64,000 nucleotides of DNA from Bacillus sp. ISL-34 (lineage in GTDB: Bacteria > Bacillota > Bacilli > Bacillales > DSM-1321). This document shows positions 1-8,922 of the stretch, in pieces. The stretch covers positions 124,001 to 188,000 of the forward strand of contig NZ_JAGGQJ010000036.1 of assembly GCF_018613325.1 (NCBI RefSeq). The letters run 5' to 3'. The position numbers were made by a program, and so were the translations under genes. The notes under the pieces are model-generated. The model had not been told where the DNA came from. It searched no databases and saw only the letters and a program-made list of their open reading frames with translations. How positions within the stretch are numbered: position 1 is the first letter of the stretch; every line of letters begins with the position of its first letter.

Positions 1-1032
1 AGGGACATCCAGGCCAAGCTCACTAGCAGCAGCAACGACGCCTGTAGCGATGATGTCACATTTCATGATTCCTCCGAAGATATTAACGAAGATGCCTTTA
101 ACATTTTGATCGGAAAGGATGATTTTGAAAGCCTCTTTCACTTTTTCCTCAGTGGCGCCGCCACCAACGTCAAGGAAGTTAGCCGGATCTCCCATATAAT
201 GTTTAATGATGTCCATCGTCGCCATAGCAAGACCTGCACCATTTACCATGCAACCGATATTTCCGTCAAGCGATATGTAACTAAGGCCATGTTTTGATGC
301 TTCAATCTCTTTCGCATCCTCTTCATCCAAATCACGGTACTCCGCGATGTCTTTATGGCGGTAAATCGCATTATCATCGAAGTTCAATTTAGCATCAAGC
401 GCCATTACATCGCCGTCGCCCGTTACCACTAATGGGTTGATTTCTGCGATTGAGCAATCTTTTTCAACGAAAGCTGTATATAAGTTAACCATCAGTTTGG
501 AAGCTTTATTTATAAGTGAAGCCGGAATATTGATATTGAACGCAATCCTCCGTGCCTGGAAGCCAGTCAGGCCTACAACCGGATCGATTACTTCTTTGAA
601 AATTTTCTCTGGTGTCTTTTCGGTCACTTCCTCAATTTCCGTACCGCCTTCTTCAGAAGCCATCAATACGACACTGTCCGTAGCACGGTCAAGGACCAGC
701 CCGATATAATATTCTTTTGTAATGTCGCAGCCTTCTTCAATAAGTAAACGCTTAACTTCCTTGCCTTCAGGACCTGTTTGATGGGTCACCAGTGTCTTGC
801 CAAGAATCTCTTCTGCATATGTACGTGCTTCATCAAGATTCTTCGCTACCTTGACTCCGCCGGCTTTCCCGCGGCCACCCGCATGAATTTGAGCTTTGAC
901 GACAACAACTTCCGTACCTAATTCCTTCGCTGCTTCCACTGCTTCATCAACAGTAAAGGCAACCCGGCCATTTGGAACGGATACCCCGTATTGTCGCAAT
1001 ATCTCTTTCCCCTGATACTCATGGATATTCAT
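1..1032 (-). CDS. sucC: Succinyl-CoA ligase (ADP-forming) beta subunit, 5' part
   Basis: Beta subunit of the TCA-cycle enzyme that converts succinyl-CoA to succinate with substrate-level formation of ATP; it partners with SucD in the cytoplasm. The reading frame starts [12 protein letters not shown], the standard family start, with an AAGGAGGA ribosome site eight bases upstream. It shows the N-terminal ATP-grasp fold ([14 protein letters not shown] near residues 46-60) and the GGIMKCD stretch late in the protein. The 344 codons present run to the window edge, so roughly the last 40 residues of a protein usually about 386 long are missing, and sucD is presumably just outside. The gene is separated from ylqH by a terminator and has its own promoter. 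Confidence 0.97.
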   Translation of the reverse strand, partial: MNIHEYQGKEILRQYGVSVPNGRVAFTVDEAVEAAKELGTEVVVVKAQIHAGGRGKAGGVKVAKNLDEARTYAEEILGKTLVTHQTGPEGKEVKRLLIEEGCDITKEYYIGLVLDRATDSVVLMASEEGGTEIEEVTEKTPEKIFKEVIDPVVGLTGFQARRIAFNINIPASLINKASKLMVNLYTAFVEKDCSIAEINPLVVTGDGDVMALDAKLNFDDNAIYRHKDIAEYRDLDEEDAKEIEASKHGLSYISLDGNIGCMVNGAGLAMATMDIIKHYMGDPANFLDVGGGATEEKVKEAFKIILSDQNVKGIFVNIFGGIMKCDIIATGVVAAASELGLDVP

Positions 1033-1151
1033 TTCCCATCCTCCTTATCTACTAAAAAACAACTTTGAAATTTAATGCGTGTTTTCTCTATCATATTACA
1101 ACAAAATTCTCCTTCGTGCATAATTTTCTTTCTCACAATTTTTAAAATATT

Positions 1152-1180
1152 ATTATAATATACTTCTATACCCATGTGAA
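1152..1180 (-). promoter_or_regulatory. Probable sigma-A promoter of sucC
   Basis: On the minus strand TTCACA (1175-1180) and TATAAT (1152-1157) are separated by 17 bases. The start of sucC lies about 115 bases downstream, leaving a long leader with no obvious fold. The -10 is consensus and the -35 matches four of six bases. Confidence 0.6.
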
Positions 1181-1378
1181 AAATGGAAAAAACCTTCTTC
1201 GCCGTTGTGTCTTTTTCTTATTAAAATCATATAGTCTGGTTCTGAAATTCTATTTTCAAAAAAGTCAATGCAGTTATAAATCTAGTGAAAACACTTCTGT
1301 GAAAGCCTTTTCACCGCATTAACTCTGAGATCCTTTTATGAAAAATCACGGTTATCCTTGTCTTGATTCAAAGGAAAA

Positions 1379-1412
1379 GCAAAAGGACAAGGCCATGGCC
1401 TTGTCCTTTTGC
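1379..1412 (-). terminator. Terminator after ylqH (perfect palindrome)
   Basis: The 17-base arm GCAAAAGGACAAGGCCA is followed directly by its exact reverse complement, giving a perfect 34-base palindrome centred in ATGGCC. On the minus strand the 3' arm runs into TTTTCCTTT. It lies 110 bases beyond the ylqH stop and upstream of the sucC promoter, so it probably ends the lepB-to-ylqH transcript. Confidence 0.7.
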
Positions 1413-1522
1413 AAATAATTTAGTGCTTTTTTAATATAATGAAAATTCGTCAGTGATTTCCCTAATATTCTACATAAACCAACAGAAATCCATTTGGTGA
1501 ATTCATCTGATAAAATAGGAAA

Positions 1523-1795
1523 CTACCGATTCATATCCTTGTCAACTTTATAAATGAATGCGAATACCTCTGCAACAGCTCCATACAATTCTTCCGGAAT
1601 CGTTTGATTTATATCCAATTGACCTAAAAGTGCAGCAAGCGATTCGTCCCTTTGGACCGGTATATCCAGTTTCATGGCCTTTTCCAGAATATTTTCAGCC
1701 GTTTTACCCTTCCCCTTCGCCAATATGACGGGCGCTTTAGATGTCTTTTGATCATACTTTAAGGCAATCGCTTCTTTTCGTTTATCATTCATCAT
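1523..1795 (-). CDS. ylqH: FlhB C-terminal-domain-like protein YlqH
   Basis: A 90-residue protein resembling only the cytoplasmic tail of the flagellar/type III export switch protein FlhB: the run ALKYDQKTSKAPVILAKGKG, then the IPV and IPEELYGAVAEVFAFIYK segments, match the part of FlhB after its autocleavage site. The membrane domain and the NPTH cleavage motif are absent. Its start overlaps the stop of ylqG (ATGA), so the two are probably co-translated; the second ATG three bases on is an equal candidate. YlqG next door resembles FliK, the natural partner of FlhB. No other flagellar gene is near. Its actual function is unknown to me. Confidence 0.85.
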   Translation of the reverse strand: MMNDKRKEAIALKYDQKTSKAPVILAKGKGKTAENILEKAMKLDIPVQRDESLAALLGQLDINQTIPEELYGAVAEVFAFIYKVDKDMNR

Positions 1796-3711
1796 ATTCG
1801 AATATCCACTCCACTATATGAACCGGCTTCTGTAAATGGAATCGGTTTCACCCTTTGGTCCCGCTCTTTTTCATTCACGGGATTTACAAATGAAACCCCT
1901 GACAATCTGTAATCCATTTTTCCGAGATTCTCTCTCAGGATGTCAAGATATTGACCAGCTGCCTCTTCAAGGGCCGCACCATGCCCATTGATGACCGTCA
2001 CTTTGATGATTCGGTTTTGAACCTGCATGTCGATGACCGTCTCTTTAAGGCGTTCCAATTCTAAATAAAATAGGACACGGCAGTAATCCGGGTCTATTTT
2101 GCCATCTTTTGTTTTCCTTCCGCTCCATTGTAACGTTAGGTCCGTTTGAGCAGATCCCAGATTGAGTGGAAGTGTAAGGAGTAAATTCTGAATCGGACCA
2201 TTTTCCTGTGAAAGGATCTGCTGCGCAGTAATCCGATTTAGGACTTGTTCAGCCATCTCCTTGATGGATGCAGGAATTTGCTCATTCAGCAATTTAAGCA
2301 GCAGCGGTTTAAGTGTCTCCAACTCCTTCGGGAACTCCGCCATATCATCTCCAGAAAGGTTGATGAGTGCATGTTCCAGCTGAAGACCAAGAATCTTGGT
2401 CATTTCTTTCAGTTGATTTGCAACAGAAGGTCCATCGGTTAAATCGATTGTTTGAAACTCAGCTTCCAATACATGCGAAAGGACCAGCTTCTCATTCATC
2501 CTAGCGTATTGGGCCTCAGGAAGCTTATTAAGCGACTTAAACAGTAATTCAGCTGCCTTACCCTTCGACTCAGCTACTTGCTCTGTGTCCTTATTCAAGT
2601 AGCCTATAAGGCCATTCACTTCTATTTTTCCGCCTACTGCCTTTTTAGCTGTTACTTCGGTAAAAGCACTCTGGAGTAAATGAAAGGCAAGAGGGGAAAG
2701 TTTTTCTGCAGCAATGTTTTTTCTCGGCATCGAGTGGATATCAATTGTCAGTTTTGCCCTCTCATGTTCATGACCGTTCAATATGCGATTAATAGCAGTA
2801 TCGATCTCTTCAACTTTTGCAAATGCCCCGCTTTTTGCCCCGGAAAGCAGCTGCAGTCCTTGATGTAATTTATCAACCGCTGAATTCTTGGCAATACCGG
2901 ACCTAGCGTCAGCTCCATCAATTAAATTTTCCAGAAAGACAGATTCCGTCATTCCCTTTGGAATGAAACCCGTCTTTTGAAGGAGGGAAAATGCACCGGA
3001 TTTCATTTCTGGCGTTGAATCGGAATCCAGCCAAGCGGTCACTAGTTTTTGCAAACCGATTTGTTGAAACTGGTTCTGTTTAGCAACCTGTAAGGAGTCC
3101 AATACCTCCATCAGCTTGACGGCAGTCCCCGTTACTGCCCCGCCATCCTCCAGCTGCTGCTTGAAGCCACTGAGGAGTTTGTGGAAAGGTTCACCTTTGG
3201 ACTGTGTTAATAAGGCATCAAATACATCTTTTACAAAAGGCAGCTGCTGAATGAACATCGTTTTTATTACAGGCAGACCAACTTCTGCACCATCAGCTTT
3301 TAACCATTGCAAAGCGGACTGAAACGTTTCCTTGGTTATCGGAAGGCGATTTGTCAGGAGATATTCGGCAAGCTTCGTTGCGGCCGGTTCGGGCATTACG
3401 CCGAGATGAGCGATTAATTTTGCAACCGTTCCCTTTAAGCCGGAATCGTTCAAATCGGGGGAATCTAAAGCTTTTAACACGACTACGCCCTCAATTGGGT
3501 GCTGCACTTTAAACCAATACCTTTCTCCTGTCCGAAGCGGGATATCGAGAATGGCAATCATTTTTTGATGACAAATCTGTACCTCGGCCTTTTGGTTAGG
3601 AAAAACCTTATTTACCTTCCCGAAAAGAATTTGCCCGTTTGTCCAACTCGCAGTTCCTTTTATTTCAATGGGTGAAGTTACGGGTTGACCGCTTGTTATG
3701 GATCGCACCAC
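1792..3711 (-). CDS. ylqG: FliK-like protein YlqG of unknown function
   Basis: A large cytoplasmic-looking protein of 639 residues with no signal peptide or membrane segment. The N-terminal 80 residues look like a small beta-rich domain, the middle is helical and leucine-rich, and the last 120 residues (a LPLNLG...LQWSGRK... segment followed by LERLKETVIDMQVQNRIIKV) resemble the C-terminal domain of flagellar hook-length control proteins (FliK). The start is GTG at 3711, behind an AAGGGGGG site, 10 bases after the rnhB stop. It overlaps ylqH at its end. The FliK-like assignment is a weak-homology call from visible pattern, and the biological role is not known to me. Confidence 0.75.
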   Translation of the reverse strand: MVRSITSGQPVTSPIEIKGTASWTNGQILFGKVNKVFPNQKAEVQICHQKMIAILDIPLRTGERYWFKVQHPIEGVVVLKALDSPDLNDSGLKGTVAKLIAHLGVMPEPAATKLAEYLLTNRLPITKETFQSALQWLKADGAEVGLPVIKTMFIQQLPFVKDVFDALLTQSKGEPFHKLLSGFKQQLEDGGAVTGTAVKLMEVLDSLQVAKQNQFQQIGLQKLVTAWLDSDSTPEMKSGAFSLLQKTGFIPKGMTESVFLENLIDGADARSGIAKNSAVDKLHQGLQLLSGAKSGAFAKVEEIDTAINRILNGHEHERAKLTIDIHSMPRKNIAAEKLSPLAFHLLQSAFTEVTAKKAVGGKIEVNGLIGYLNKDTEQVAESKGKAAELLFKSLNKLPEAQYARMNEKLVLSHVLEAEFQTIDLTDGPSVANQLKEMTKILGLQLEHALINLSGDDMAEFPKELETLKPLLLKLLNEQIPASIKEMAEQVLNRITAQQILSQENGPIQNLLLTLPLNLGSAQTDLTLQWSGRKTKDGKIDPDYCRVLFYLELERLKETVIDMQVQNRIIKVTVINGHGAALEEAAGQYLDILRENLGKMDYRLSGVSFVNPVNEKERDQRVKPIPFTEAGSYSGVDIRI

Positions 3712-3721
3712 TCATCCCCCC

Positions 3722-4507
3722 TTAATCCTTCGTTCGTGCAGCGATTTCCTTAACTGGTGCAAAACTTCTTCTATGCCAAGGTGTAAGCCCGTGCGTGCCG
3801 AGCGCTTCTAAATGTTGGCTTGTCCCGTAACCCATATGCTTTTCAAAACCATATTCCGGATATTCTTCACCATATTCCTTCATCATTCTATCACGGGTCA
3901 CTTTCGCTATTATGGAGGCCGCAGAGATGCTAATGCTTCTTGCATCCCCCTTTATGAGCGAAAGCTGCGGAATCGGCACATCCAATTCCATTGCATCGAT
4001 CAACAAATGATCTGGAAGTTCCGACAGATCGTTCAATGCGGCCACCATTGCCTTTTTCGTAGCTTGATATATATTGATTTCATCAATTACTTCGCTATGT
4101 ACAACACCTACACCTATGGATAGTGCTTCCTTAAAAATCATTTCATAAAACAGTTCCCTTTTTGCTTCTGGAATCTTTTTAGAATCATTAAGCCCTGGCA
4201 AATAAAAAGATTCAGGCAAGATGACCGCACTCGTCACTACTGGTCCTGCCAGCGGTCCTCTTCCGACTTCATCGATACCAGCCAGAATGGAAAACCCCTG
4301 TTTTCGCAATTGCCGTTCAAACTCCGTCATTTCCGTGAAAGCATCCCTTACCTGTTGTTCTTTTTCATAAGCTCTTTGCCATTTGCTTACTAAGTCGGTT
4401 ACTCCCTTTCGTCCGTCCTCCCGGCATTTCTGTAAAAATAAATCTTCGGGCTCCCTTATCGTCTTTAACTTTGAGGAGATTTCCTTAATGCTCATTGCGG
4501 TTATCAT
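3722..4507 (-). CDS. rnhB: Ribonuclease HII
   Basis: Removes the RNA strand of RNA-DNA hybrids and incises at misincorporated ribonucleotides. The catalytic signature [15 protein letters not shown] is present about 80 residues in, followed by the conserved [20 protein letters not shown] region, and the typical Bacillus N-terminal helical extension precedes the nuclease domain. I start the gene at ATG 4507 (MITAMSIKE, 261 aa) because GGTGA lies just upstream; an in-frame GTG at 4516 (264 aa) is possible. Downstream ylqG follows after 10 bases; upstream rbgA is 171 bases away with no convincing terminator between, so it probably belongs to the lepB-rbgA transcript. Confidence 0.95.
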   Translation of the reverse strand: MITAMSIKEISSKLKTIREPEDLFLQKCREDGRKGVTDLVSKWQRAYEKEQQVRDAFTEMTEFERQLRKQGFSILAGIDEVGRGPLAGPVVTSAVILPESFYLPGLNDSKKIPEAKRELFYEMIFKEALSIGVGVVHSEVIDEINIYQATKKAMVAALNDLSELPDHLLIDAMELDVPIPQLSLIKGDARSISISAASIIAKVTRDRMMKEYGEEYPEYGFEKHMGYGTSQHLEALGTHGLTPWHRRSFAPVKEIAARTKD

Positions 4508-4678
4508 ATTTATCACCCATCATATTAATTATCGGCAGCCTTGCTCCCTTTCTACAGTTCAGACAAAAATACGGAGCGGAAAAGAGACATCAAAAAGAGA
4601 AAGCCTTTTGACATCCAACTCCAACTCCGTATCAATCCTCTTCACTGATTGTCTTCAACAATCAGGTCAATGTTAATG

Positions 4679-5551
4679 TTATTCGGGGATATCATTCTCT
4701 TTATAATCCAAAGGGACCTCTAACGTAAGCGGACCCATCTTTTCTGAACGGATTTCACGTACGACCAACTCTGCGGTTTTGTCATAATCGATGAAGCCCC
4801 CAGATGCTAAACAGCCCCTGAACTTTCCGACCGCATCGAACAATTCGAGCGTTTCCTGCGGAATTATATCCAGATTATAACGGGATTTCAATCTATCCGG
4901 ATATTCTTTTTCCAAAAAGCGAAGGCCGTATAATGAGACTTCATGCAAGTTTAAGATCGTATCTTTGATCGCACCTGTCAACGCAAGCTTCAAGCCTACT
5001 TCTTGATCCTCGAATTTCGGCCAGAGAATCCCCGGCGTGTCGAGCAATTCCAATTCCTTACCGACTTTTATCCATTGCTGCGCTTTCGTGACGCCAGGCA
5101 TATTCCCTGTTTTGGCAATGTTCTTTTTGGCAAGTCGATTGATTAAAGTCGATTTCCCCACGTTCGGAATGCCGACTATCATGGCACGGATCGCTCTCGG
5201 CTTTATTCCTCTTGATTCCATCCGCTCATACTTCTCTTTTAAAAGTTTTTTGGATGCAGCTGTAATCTGGTTTAAACCGTTTCCTGCCTGTGAGTTAATG
5301 GCAATCGCCGTTTTCCCCTGCGATTTATAATGTTCCAGCCACATATTCGTTTTTACCGGATCGGCCATATCAGCTTTATTCAAAAGGATGACCCTCGGTT
5401 TATGCTGAATAATTTCATCGATCATCGGATTTCGTGAAGATGCCGGAATCCGGGCATCCACAAGTTCAAAGATGATGTCGATCAGTTTTAATTTCTCTGT
5501 TACTTCCCGTCTTGCTTTGGCCATATGGCCAGGGAACCACTGTATTGTCAA
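4679..5551 (-). CDS. rbgA: Ribosome biogenesis GTPase RbgA (TTG start)
   Basis: Circularly permuted GTPase required for late assembly of the 50S subunit. The motifs occur in permuted order: LLNKADMAD (G4) near residue 60, [14 protein letters not shown] (G1) near 125 and [12 protein letters not shown] (G3) near 170, followed by a helical C-terminal domain. I start it at TTG 5551, which gives the exact family N terminus (M)[16 protein letters not shown] and 290 residues, places AGGAAGGTG seven bases upstream, and avoids overlap with lepB. A longer frame from an ATG inside lepB has no family support. It sits in the rplS-lepB-rbgA-rnhB neighbourhood, which fits a large-subunit assembly role. Confidence 0.96.
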   Translation of the reverse strand: MTIQWFPGHMAKARREVTEKLKLIDIIFELVDARIPASSRNPMIDEIIQHKPRVILLNKADMADPVKTNMWLEHYKSQGKTAIAINSQAGNGLNQITAASKKLLKEKYERMESRGIKPRAIRAMIVGIPNVGKSTLINRLAKKNIAKTGNMPGVTKAQQWIKVGKELELLDTPGILWPKFEDQEVGLKLALTGAIKDTILNLHEVSLYGLRFLEKEYPDRLKSRYNLDIIPQETLELFDAVGKFRGCLASGGFIDYDKTAELVVREIRSEKMGPLTLEVPLDYKENDIPE

Positions 5552-5568
5552 TGGAATGCACCTTCCTA

Positions 5569-6129
5569 CTATTCCGCCAATCGAAAGTCTTCGATCGGCC
5601 AATAAACTAATTTAGTTTTTCCTAACACTTTATCGTAAGGAACGACACCTACGCCAATATGGCGGCTATCCTTACTGAAACGGCGATTATCCCCCAGGAC
5701 AAATAGGTGGCCTTCAGGCACCGTTCCTTGTTCTATGACATCACTTAATGTAAAAGGTTCCGTCAAATCCCCGCCATCAATCAATTGTTCTTTATATTCA
5801 TCCAAGTATGGCTCATCGTAAGCTTTTCCATTCACGTAAAGAGTATCATTTCTATATTCGACTTTTTCCCCAGGCAATCCGATGACCCGCTTTATGTAAT
5901 CCTTGCCTTCTGGAGCTTCGAAAACGATAATGTCGAATCTTTTCGGTTCGCCAATCGAATAGGAGATTTTATTAACGATCATGCGGTCTGTATCCTTTAA
6001 TGTCGGCATCATCGAATTACCGTCCACAACAATAGGAGCCAGAAGGAAATAACGAATCAGCGTCGCCGCTATAACCGCGATTATGACCGCCTTTGTCCAT
6101 TCCCACAATTCATTTTTCTTTTTCGCCAT
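5569..6129 (-). CDS. lepB: Type I signal peptidase
   Basis: Membrane serine-lysine protease that removes signal peptides from exported proteins. A single N-terminal membrane segment ([20 protein letters not shown], about residues 13-32) precedes the catalytic serine in DGNSMMPTL and the general-base lysine in [11 protein letters not shown]; the later box [15 protein letters not shown] is also intact. The length of 186 residues matches the P-type SipS/SipT class. Start chosen at ATG 6129 ([11 protein letters not shown]) because AAGGGTGG stands just upstream; an ATG at 6153 has no ribosome site. It lies between rplS and rbgA. Confidence 0.96.
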   Translation of the reverse strand: MAKKKNELWEWTKAVIIAVIAATLIRYFLLAPIVVDGNSMMPTLKDTDRMIVNKISYSIGEPKRFDIIVFEAPEGKDYIKRVIGLPGEKVEYRNDTLYVNGKAYDEPYLDEYKEQLIDGGDLTEPFTLSDVIEQGTVPEGHLFVLGDNRRFSKDSRHIGVGVVPYDKVLGKTKLVYWPIEDFRLAE

Positions 6130-6241
6130 CCTTACCCACCCTTTTTGAAGCATATCAAAAATTATTTTAACATGTTGCGGACGCTATAGCGAGCAGGTTT
6201 CTATATAGTTTTCACCGTATGTGTATTCATCGTTAAAGTGC

Positions 6242-6274
6242 AAAAAGGGAGCCTGATAAACAAGCTCCCCTTTT
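6242..6274 (-). terminator. Terminator after rplS
   Basis: On the minus strand the stem GGGAGC pairs with GCTCCC across a loop of about 11 bases, preceded by AAAA and followed by TTTTTG. It lies about 70 bases beyond the rplS stop and upstream of lepB, so it ends the L19 transcript at least partly. Confidence 0.8.
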
Positions 6275-6341
6275 GCATGATACTGTTTGGTTATTCACCT
6301 TATGTGGATCATGGTAAACCCGCATGAAGATATTCGAAGAA

Positions 6342-6689
6342 TTAACGACGAATTTCTTTAATACGTGCTTTTTTACCACGAAGTTCGCGTAGGTAATAAA
6401 GTTTCGCACGACGTACTTTACCGTGACGGATAACTTCTAGTTTCGCAATTTTTGGTGTGTGAACAGGGAAAGCACGTTCCACTCCAACGCCGTAAGAGAT
6501 CTTACGCACTGTGAAAGTTTCACTAACTCCGCCGCCACGACGTTTGATTACAACGCCTTCAAACAACTGGATACGTTCGCGAGTTCCTTCAACAACCTTT
6601 ACGTGTACACGTACTGTGTCACCAGGTCTGAATGATGGAAGATCTGAGCGAAGTTGTTCTTTTGTGATTTCGTTAATAAGATTTTGCAT
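6342..6689 (-). CDS. rplS: 50S ribosomal protein L19
   Basis: Large-subunit protein at the 30S-50S interface. The sequence is near-identical to Bacillus L19, with the diagnostic [17 protein letters not shown] stretch at the N terminus and [19 protein letters not shown] at the C terminus. Start at ATG 6689 ([13 protein letters not shown]) gives 115 residues, the usual length, with AGGAGGA upstream; the in-frame TTG at 6698 is too close to that site. It follows trmD but is separated by 130 bases that hold a promoter-like sequence and a probable autoregulatory leader, and it has its own terminator. Confidence 0.98.
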   Translation of the reverse strand: MQNLINEITKEQLRSDLPSFRPGDTVRVHVKVVEGTRERIQLFEGVVIKRRGGGVSETFTVRKISYGVGVERAFPVHTPKIAKLEVIRHGKVRRAKLYYLRELRGKKARIKEIRR

Positions 6690-6698
6690 CGATTTCAA

Positions 6699-6775
6699 CT
6701 CCTCCTGGACGCTCTTGCAAATACTTATTGTTTGCAGCGGAACATCGTTATAAGACTGAGCATTTTGCCCAAGTC
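6699..6775 (-). promoter_or_regulatory. Probable L19 leader of rplS
   Basis: The trmD-rplS gap can fold on the minus strand into small hairpins: GGGC-AAAAT-GCTC (about 6755-6767) and GCAAA-loop-TTTGC ending near 6717. Bacilli are known to carry an autoregulatory L19-binding leader at exactly this place before rplS (Rfam L19 leader family). I identify it by position and foldability, not by a motif match. Confidence 0.45.
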
Positions 6776-6780
6776 ACAAG

Positions 6781-6813
6781 GTATATCCTATCATACTATA
6801 AACGTCGATGCAA
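6781..6813 (-). promoter_or_regulatory. Possible promoter of rplS
   Basis: On the minus strand TTGCAT and TAGGAT stand 17 bases apart, a few bases downstream of the trmD stop codon. Fit to sigma-A consensus is moderate. It would start a transcript beginning with the proposed L19 leader. Confidence 0.4.
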
Positions 6814-6819
6814 TAGACA

Positions 6820-7554
6820 TCAGTCTTCTTTTTTAATCTCGGACAATAATTTTTCTTCAACTTCCGATAGTTCATAACTATCGAGCAAATCCGGACGTCG
6901 AATCCAAGTTCTGCGCAGGGATTCCTTCATCCGCCATTCATCGATTTTTTTATGATTCCCGGATATTAGCGGATCGGGAACTTTCATCCCCCGGAAATCT
7001 GCAGGTCTAGTATAATGTGGATGCTCTAACAAACCAGAAGAATAGGAATCAAGAATCGGGGAGTCAACATTTCCCAGAACGCCAGGCAGCAAGCGCACAA
7101 CGCTGTCAATAATGACCATTGCGCCCAATTCCCCGCCTGTTAGCACAAAGTCACCTATCGATATTTCATCAGTGACGACATGCTCCCGGATGCGCTCATC
7201 ATACCCTTCATAATGCCCGCAAATGAAAATGAGATGTTCCTCTTCAGCAAACTCTTCGGCTTTTTTCTGCGTGTAACGCTCTCCCTGGGGGCAAAGCAGG
7301 ACTACCCTTGGGGTTAGCTCAGCTTGCCCTTTAAGAGCTTCCACAGCATCAAAGATCGGTTGTGCCTTCAATACCATTCCGGCACCGCCGCCATACGGAT
7401 AATCGTCTACCGTCGAATGCTTATTATCTGCATAATCTCGGAAATTGGTCACCTTATAGCTGACAGCCTGCTTTTCCGCAGCCTTTTTTAAGATTGACGA
7501 GCCAAATACCCCTTCGAACATTTCTGGAAAAAGCGAAAGCACATCGATTTTCAT
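6820..7554 (-). CDS. trmD: tRNA (guanine37-N1)-methyltransferase
   Basis: Makes m1G37 next to the anticodon using S-adenosylmethionine, preventing +1 frameshifting. The SPOUT knot motifs are visible: [19 protein letters not shown] near residue 55, the [12 protein letters not shown] loop near 110, and [17 protein letters not shown] near 130. Length 244 residues is normal. Its ATG shares one base with the rimM stop (TGATG), so translation of rimM and trmD is likely coupled, as in most bacteria. Upstream genes are rimM and ylqD; downstream is rplS behind its leader. Confidence 0.98.
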   Translation of the reverse strand: MKIDVLSLFPEMFEGVFGSSILKKAAEKQAVSYKVTNFRDYADNKHSTVDDYPYGGGAGMVLKAQPIFDAVEALKGQAELTPRVVLLCPQGERYTQKKAEEFAEEEHLIFICGHYEGYDERIREHVVTDEISIGDFVLTGGELGAMVIIDSVVRLLPGVLGNVDSPILDSYSSGLLEHPHYTRPADFRGMKVPDPLISGNHKKIDEWRMKESLRRTWIRRPDLLDSYELSEVEEKLLSEIKKED

Positions 7555-8072
7555 CAGTCTAAAAGTCCTTCCATCGGTGTAATGATGACCTTTTTAGCGG
7601 AGATATCCACTTCTTTTACAATTTGTTCAATATACGGAATAAGAATGTCCTTACTGCCAGCCTTCTTAATGACCCAAACATCATTGGCACCAGGCGTAAG
7701 AACCTCAATGATTTCCCCGACTTCCATGCCTTCATCGGTAAATACCGAACAGCCGATGATTTCATGGAAGTAGAACTCACCTTCGTCCAATTTACCAAGC
7801 TGTGCTTCCTTGACTTTCAGGACCCCGTTTTTAAAAGCCTCGACCTGTCCAACGTTATAATAGTTCTCGAACGTCAATAGGTTAAAGTTTTTATGGGTGC
7901 GATGCGACCTGATGACAAGCGGCAAAGGTTTTTTCTCCGTATCCCTAAACAAATACAGAGTATTTCCCACTTTGTATCGTTTTTCTGGAAAGTCTGTTGA
8001 AGAAATAACACGGACTTCTCCTAAAAGACCATGTGTGTTGACAATTTTACCTACATTAAACCACTTTTCCAT
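7554..8072 (-). CDS. rimM: Ribosome maturation factor RimM
   Basis: Binds S19 and helps mature the 30S head. The N-terminal RimM beta-barrel ([22 protein letters not shown]) and the C-terminal PRC-barrel ([21 protein letters not shown]... through [14 protein letters not shown]) are both complete. Start at ATG 8072 gives 172 residues, the family length, with GAGGTG five bases upstream; the longer frame would run 33 codons into ylqD and has no homology. It overlaps trmD by one base and follows ylqD by 10 bases. Confidence 0.97.
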   Translation of the reverse strand: MEKWFNVGKIVNTHGLLGEVRVISSTDFPEKRYKVGNTLYLFRDTEKKPLPLVIRSHRTHKNFNLLTFENYYNVGQVEAFKNGVLKVKEAQLGKLDEGEFYFHEIIGCSVFTDEGMEVGEIIEVLTPGANDVWVIKKAGSKDILIPYIEQIVKEVDISAKKVIITPMEGLLD

Positions 8073-8082
8073 TCTTTCACCT

Positions 8083-8469
8083 CTAACGAATTTCCGAGAC
8101 GATTCCATCTTTAATGACAATGGTCTTCGTTGCCATAATTTCGTCCCAATCTGCCCCAATTTCCACATCAATGATACTTTGAACTTCCCGTTCCTTCAAT
8201 TCACTTCCCGCGGGAAGGATCTCCAACTGCTCCATTTGAAATTCAAGCAGTTTAATTTTTTCTTGCCTCTGGTTTATTTCTTTTTCGAAATGAGCACGGA
8301 GACTAGCAGGTTGGAGAGTTCTTGTTTTTTCAAGTTTTTTCAGTTCAAAGCGAAGCTGTTCACTCTCTTTTTGAAGCTGAAGGCGTTTTGACTTGTATTT
8401 CTCGAGGAGCTGATTCTTGCTGGATTCCGTTAATACTTGGTTAACGATTACATTTTGGAGAATTTTCAT
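8083..8469 (-). CDS. ylqD: YlqD family protein, coiled coil
   Basis: A 128-residue cytoplasmic protein conserved at this position in Bacilli and of unknown function. Residues about 20-85 are a charged heptad-like helix rich in K, E, L and Q, followed by a short C-terminal beta-like part ([27 protein letters not shown]) that looks like a small sandwich. An AGGAGGTG ribosome site lies upstream of the ATG. It stands between khpA and rimM in a translation cluster, which hints at a ribosome- or RNA-related role, but that is inference from position only. Confidence 0.85.
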   Translation of the reverse strand: MKILQNVIVNQVLTESSKNQLLEKYKSKRLQLQKESEQLRFELKKLEKTRTLQPASLRAHFEKEINQRQEKIKLLEFQMEQLEILPAGSELKEREVQSIIDVEIGADWDEIMATKTIVIKDGIVSEIR

Positions 8470-8559
8470 TCCAGCACCTCCTATTATCTATGATTTCGTA
8501 TTTCCTTCAAAAATTATGTATGATGGGGTAATCTTTTTGAAATGGGGGTCATTCTCTTA

Positions 8560-8565
8560 AGTATA
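8560..8565 (-). promoter_or_regulatory. Possible -10 box of the ylqD-rimM-trmD promoter
   Basis: TATACT occurs on the minus strand about 90 bases before ylqD, in the gap that follows the khpA terminator. No good -35 hexamer stands 16-18 bases upstream, so this is tentative; a promoter is expected here because the terminator at 8653-8680 separates the two groups. Confidence 0.3.
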
Positions 8566-8652
8566 ACGTAAATCGGTAAAAGATGCGTCTTAAAAGGCGT
8601 AAAGTTTAACATCCGGGTCTGATCAATTGGGATCTAAGCTTTCTTGAAGTAC

Positions 8653-8680
8653 AAAAAAAGGAGGGGTATTAACCCTCCTT
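8653..8680 (-). terminator. Terminator overlapping the khpA stop
   Basis: On the minus strand AAGGAGGG pairs with CCCTCCTT across a 7-base loop and is followed by seven T. The 5' arm includes the last two bases of the khpA stop codon, so termination signal and reading frame physically overlap. It ends the rpsP-khpA unit and separates it from ylqD-rimM-trmD. Confidence 0.85.
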
Positions 8681-8909
8681 ATTCGGAAATCTCCAAATAG
8701 ATTTTCTTCTGCTGTGAAGATCCTGCTGCATATACCACAGTCCGAATCGCCTTAGCAACACGCCCTTGTTTACCGATCACCTTGCCCATATCCTCTTTAT
8801 GAACGGAGAGGATATAAACAATCCGGTCGGATTCTTCCTTGGAGGTCACGATGACCTCTTCCGGATAATCCACAAGTGCTGAAACAATCGTTTCAATCAG
8901 TGCTTTCAT
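8679..8909 (-). CDS. khpA: RNA-binding KH protein KhpA (YlqC)
   Basis: Small single-domain KH protein of 76 residues that in Firmicutes binds RNA broadly and works with KhpB in cell division and envelope control. The KH signature with its GxxG loop is clear: VHKEDMGKVIGKQGRVAKAIRTVV (GKQG loop). I use ATG 8909; an in-frame TTG immediately before it (8912) is also possible. It follows rpsP by 13 bases and is presumably expressed from the rpsP promoter. The stop codon is built into the following terminator stem. Confidence 0.95.
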   Translation of the reverse strand: MKALIETIVSALVDYPEEVIVTSKEESDRIVYILSVHKEDMGKVIGKQGRVAKAIRTVVYAAGSSQQKKIYLEISE

Positions 8910-8922
8910 CAACTACCGTCGA

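Larger units (their letters stand above)
1033..1522. other. Intergenic stretch between ylqH and sucC
   Basis: These 490 bases hold no credible gene. They contain the terminator palindrome of the upstream operon (1379-1412), the sucC promoter (1152-1180), the sucC ribosome site, and at 1300-1313 a sequence reading TGAAAGCCTTTTCA that resembles a catabolite-responsive element with one mismatch at the central CG. The rest is AT-rich with nothing else I recognise. Confidence 0.6.

Noticed and set aside
4640..4670. Hairpin CTGATTGT/ACAATCAG between rbgA and rnhB
   Set aside because: No T-run on the minus strand, so I do not call it a terminator.
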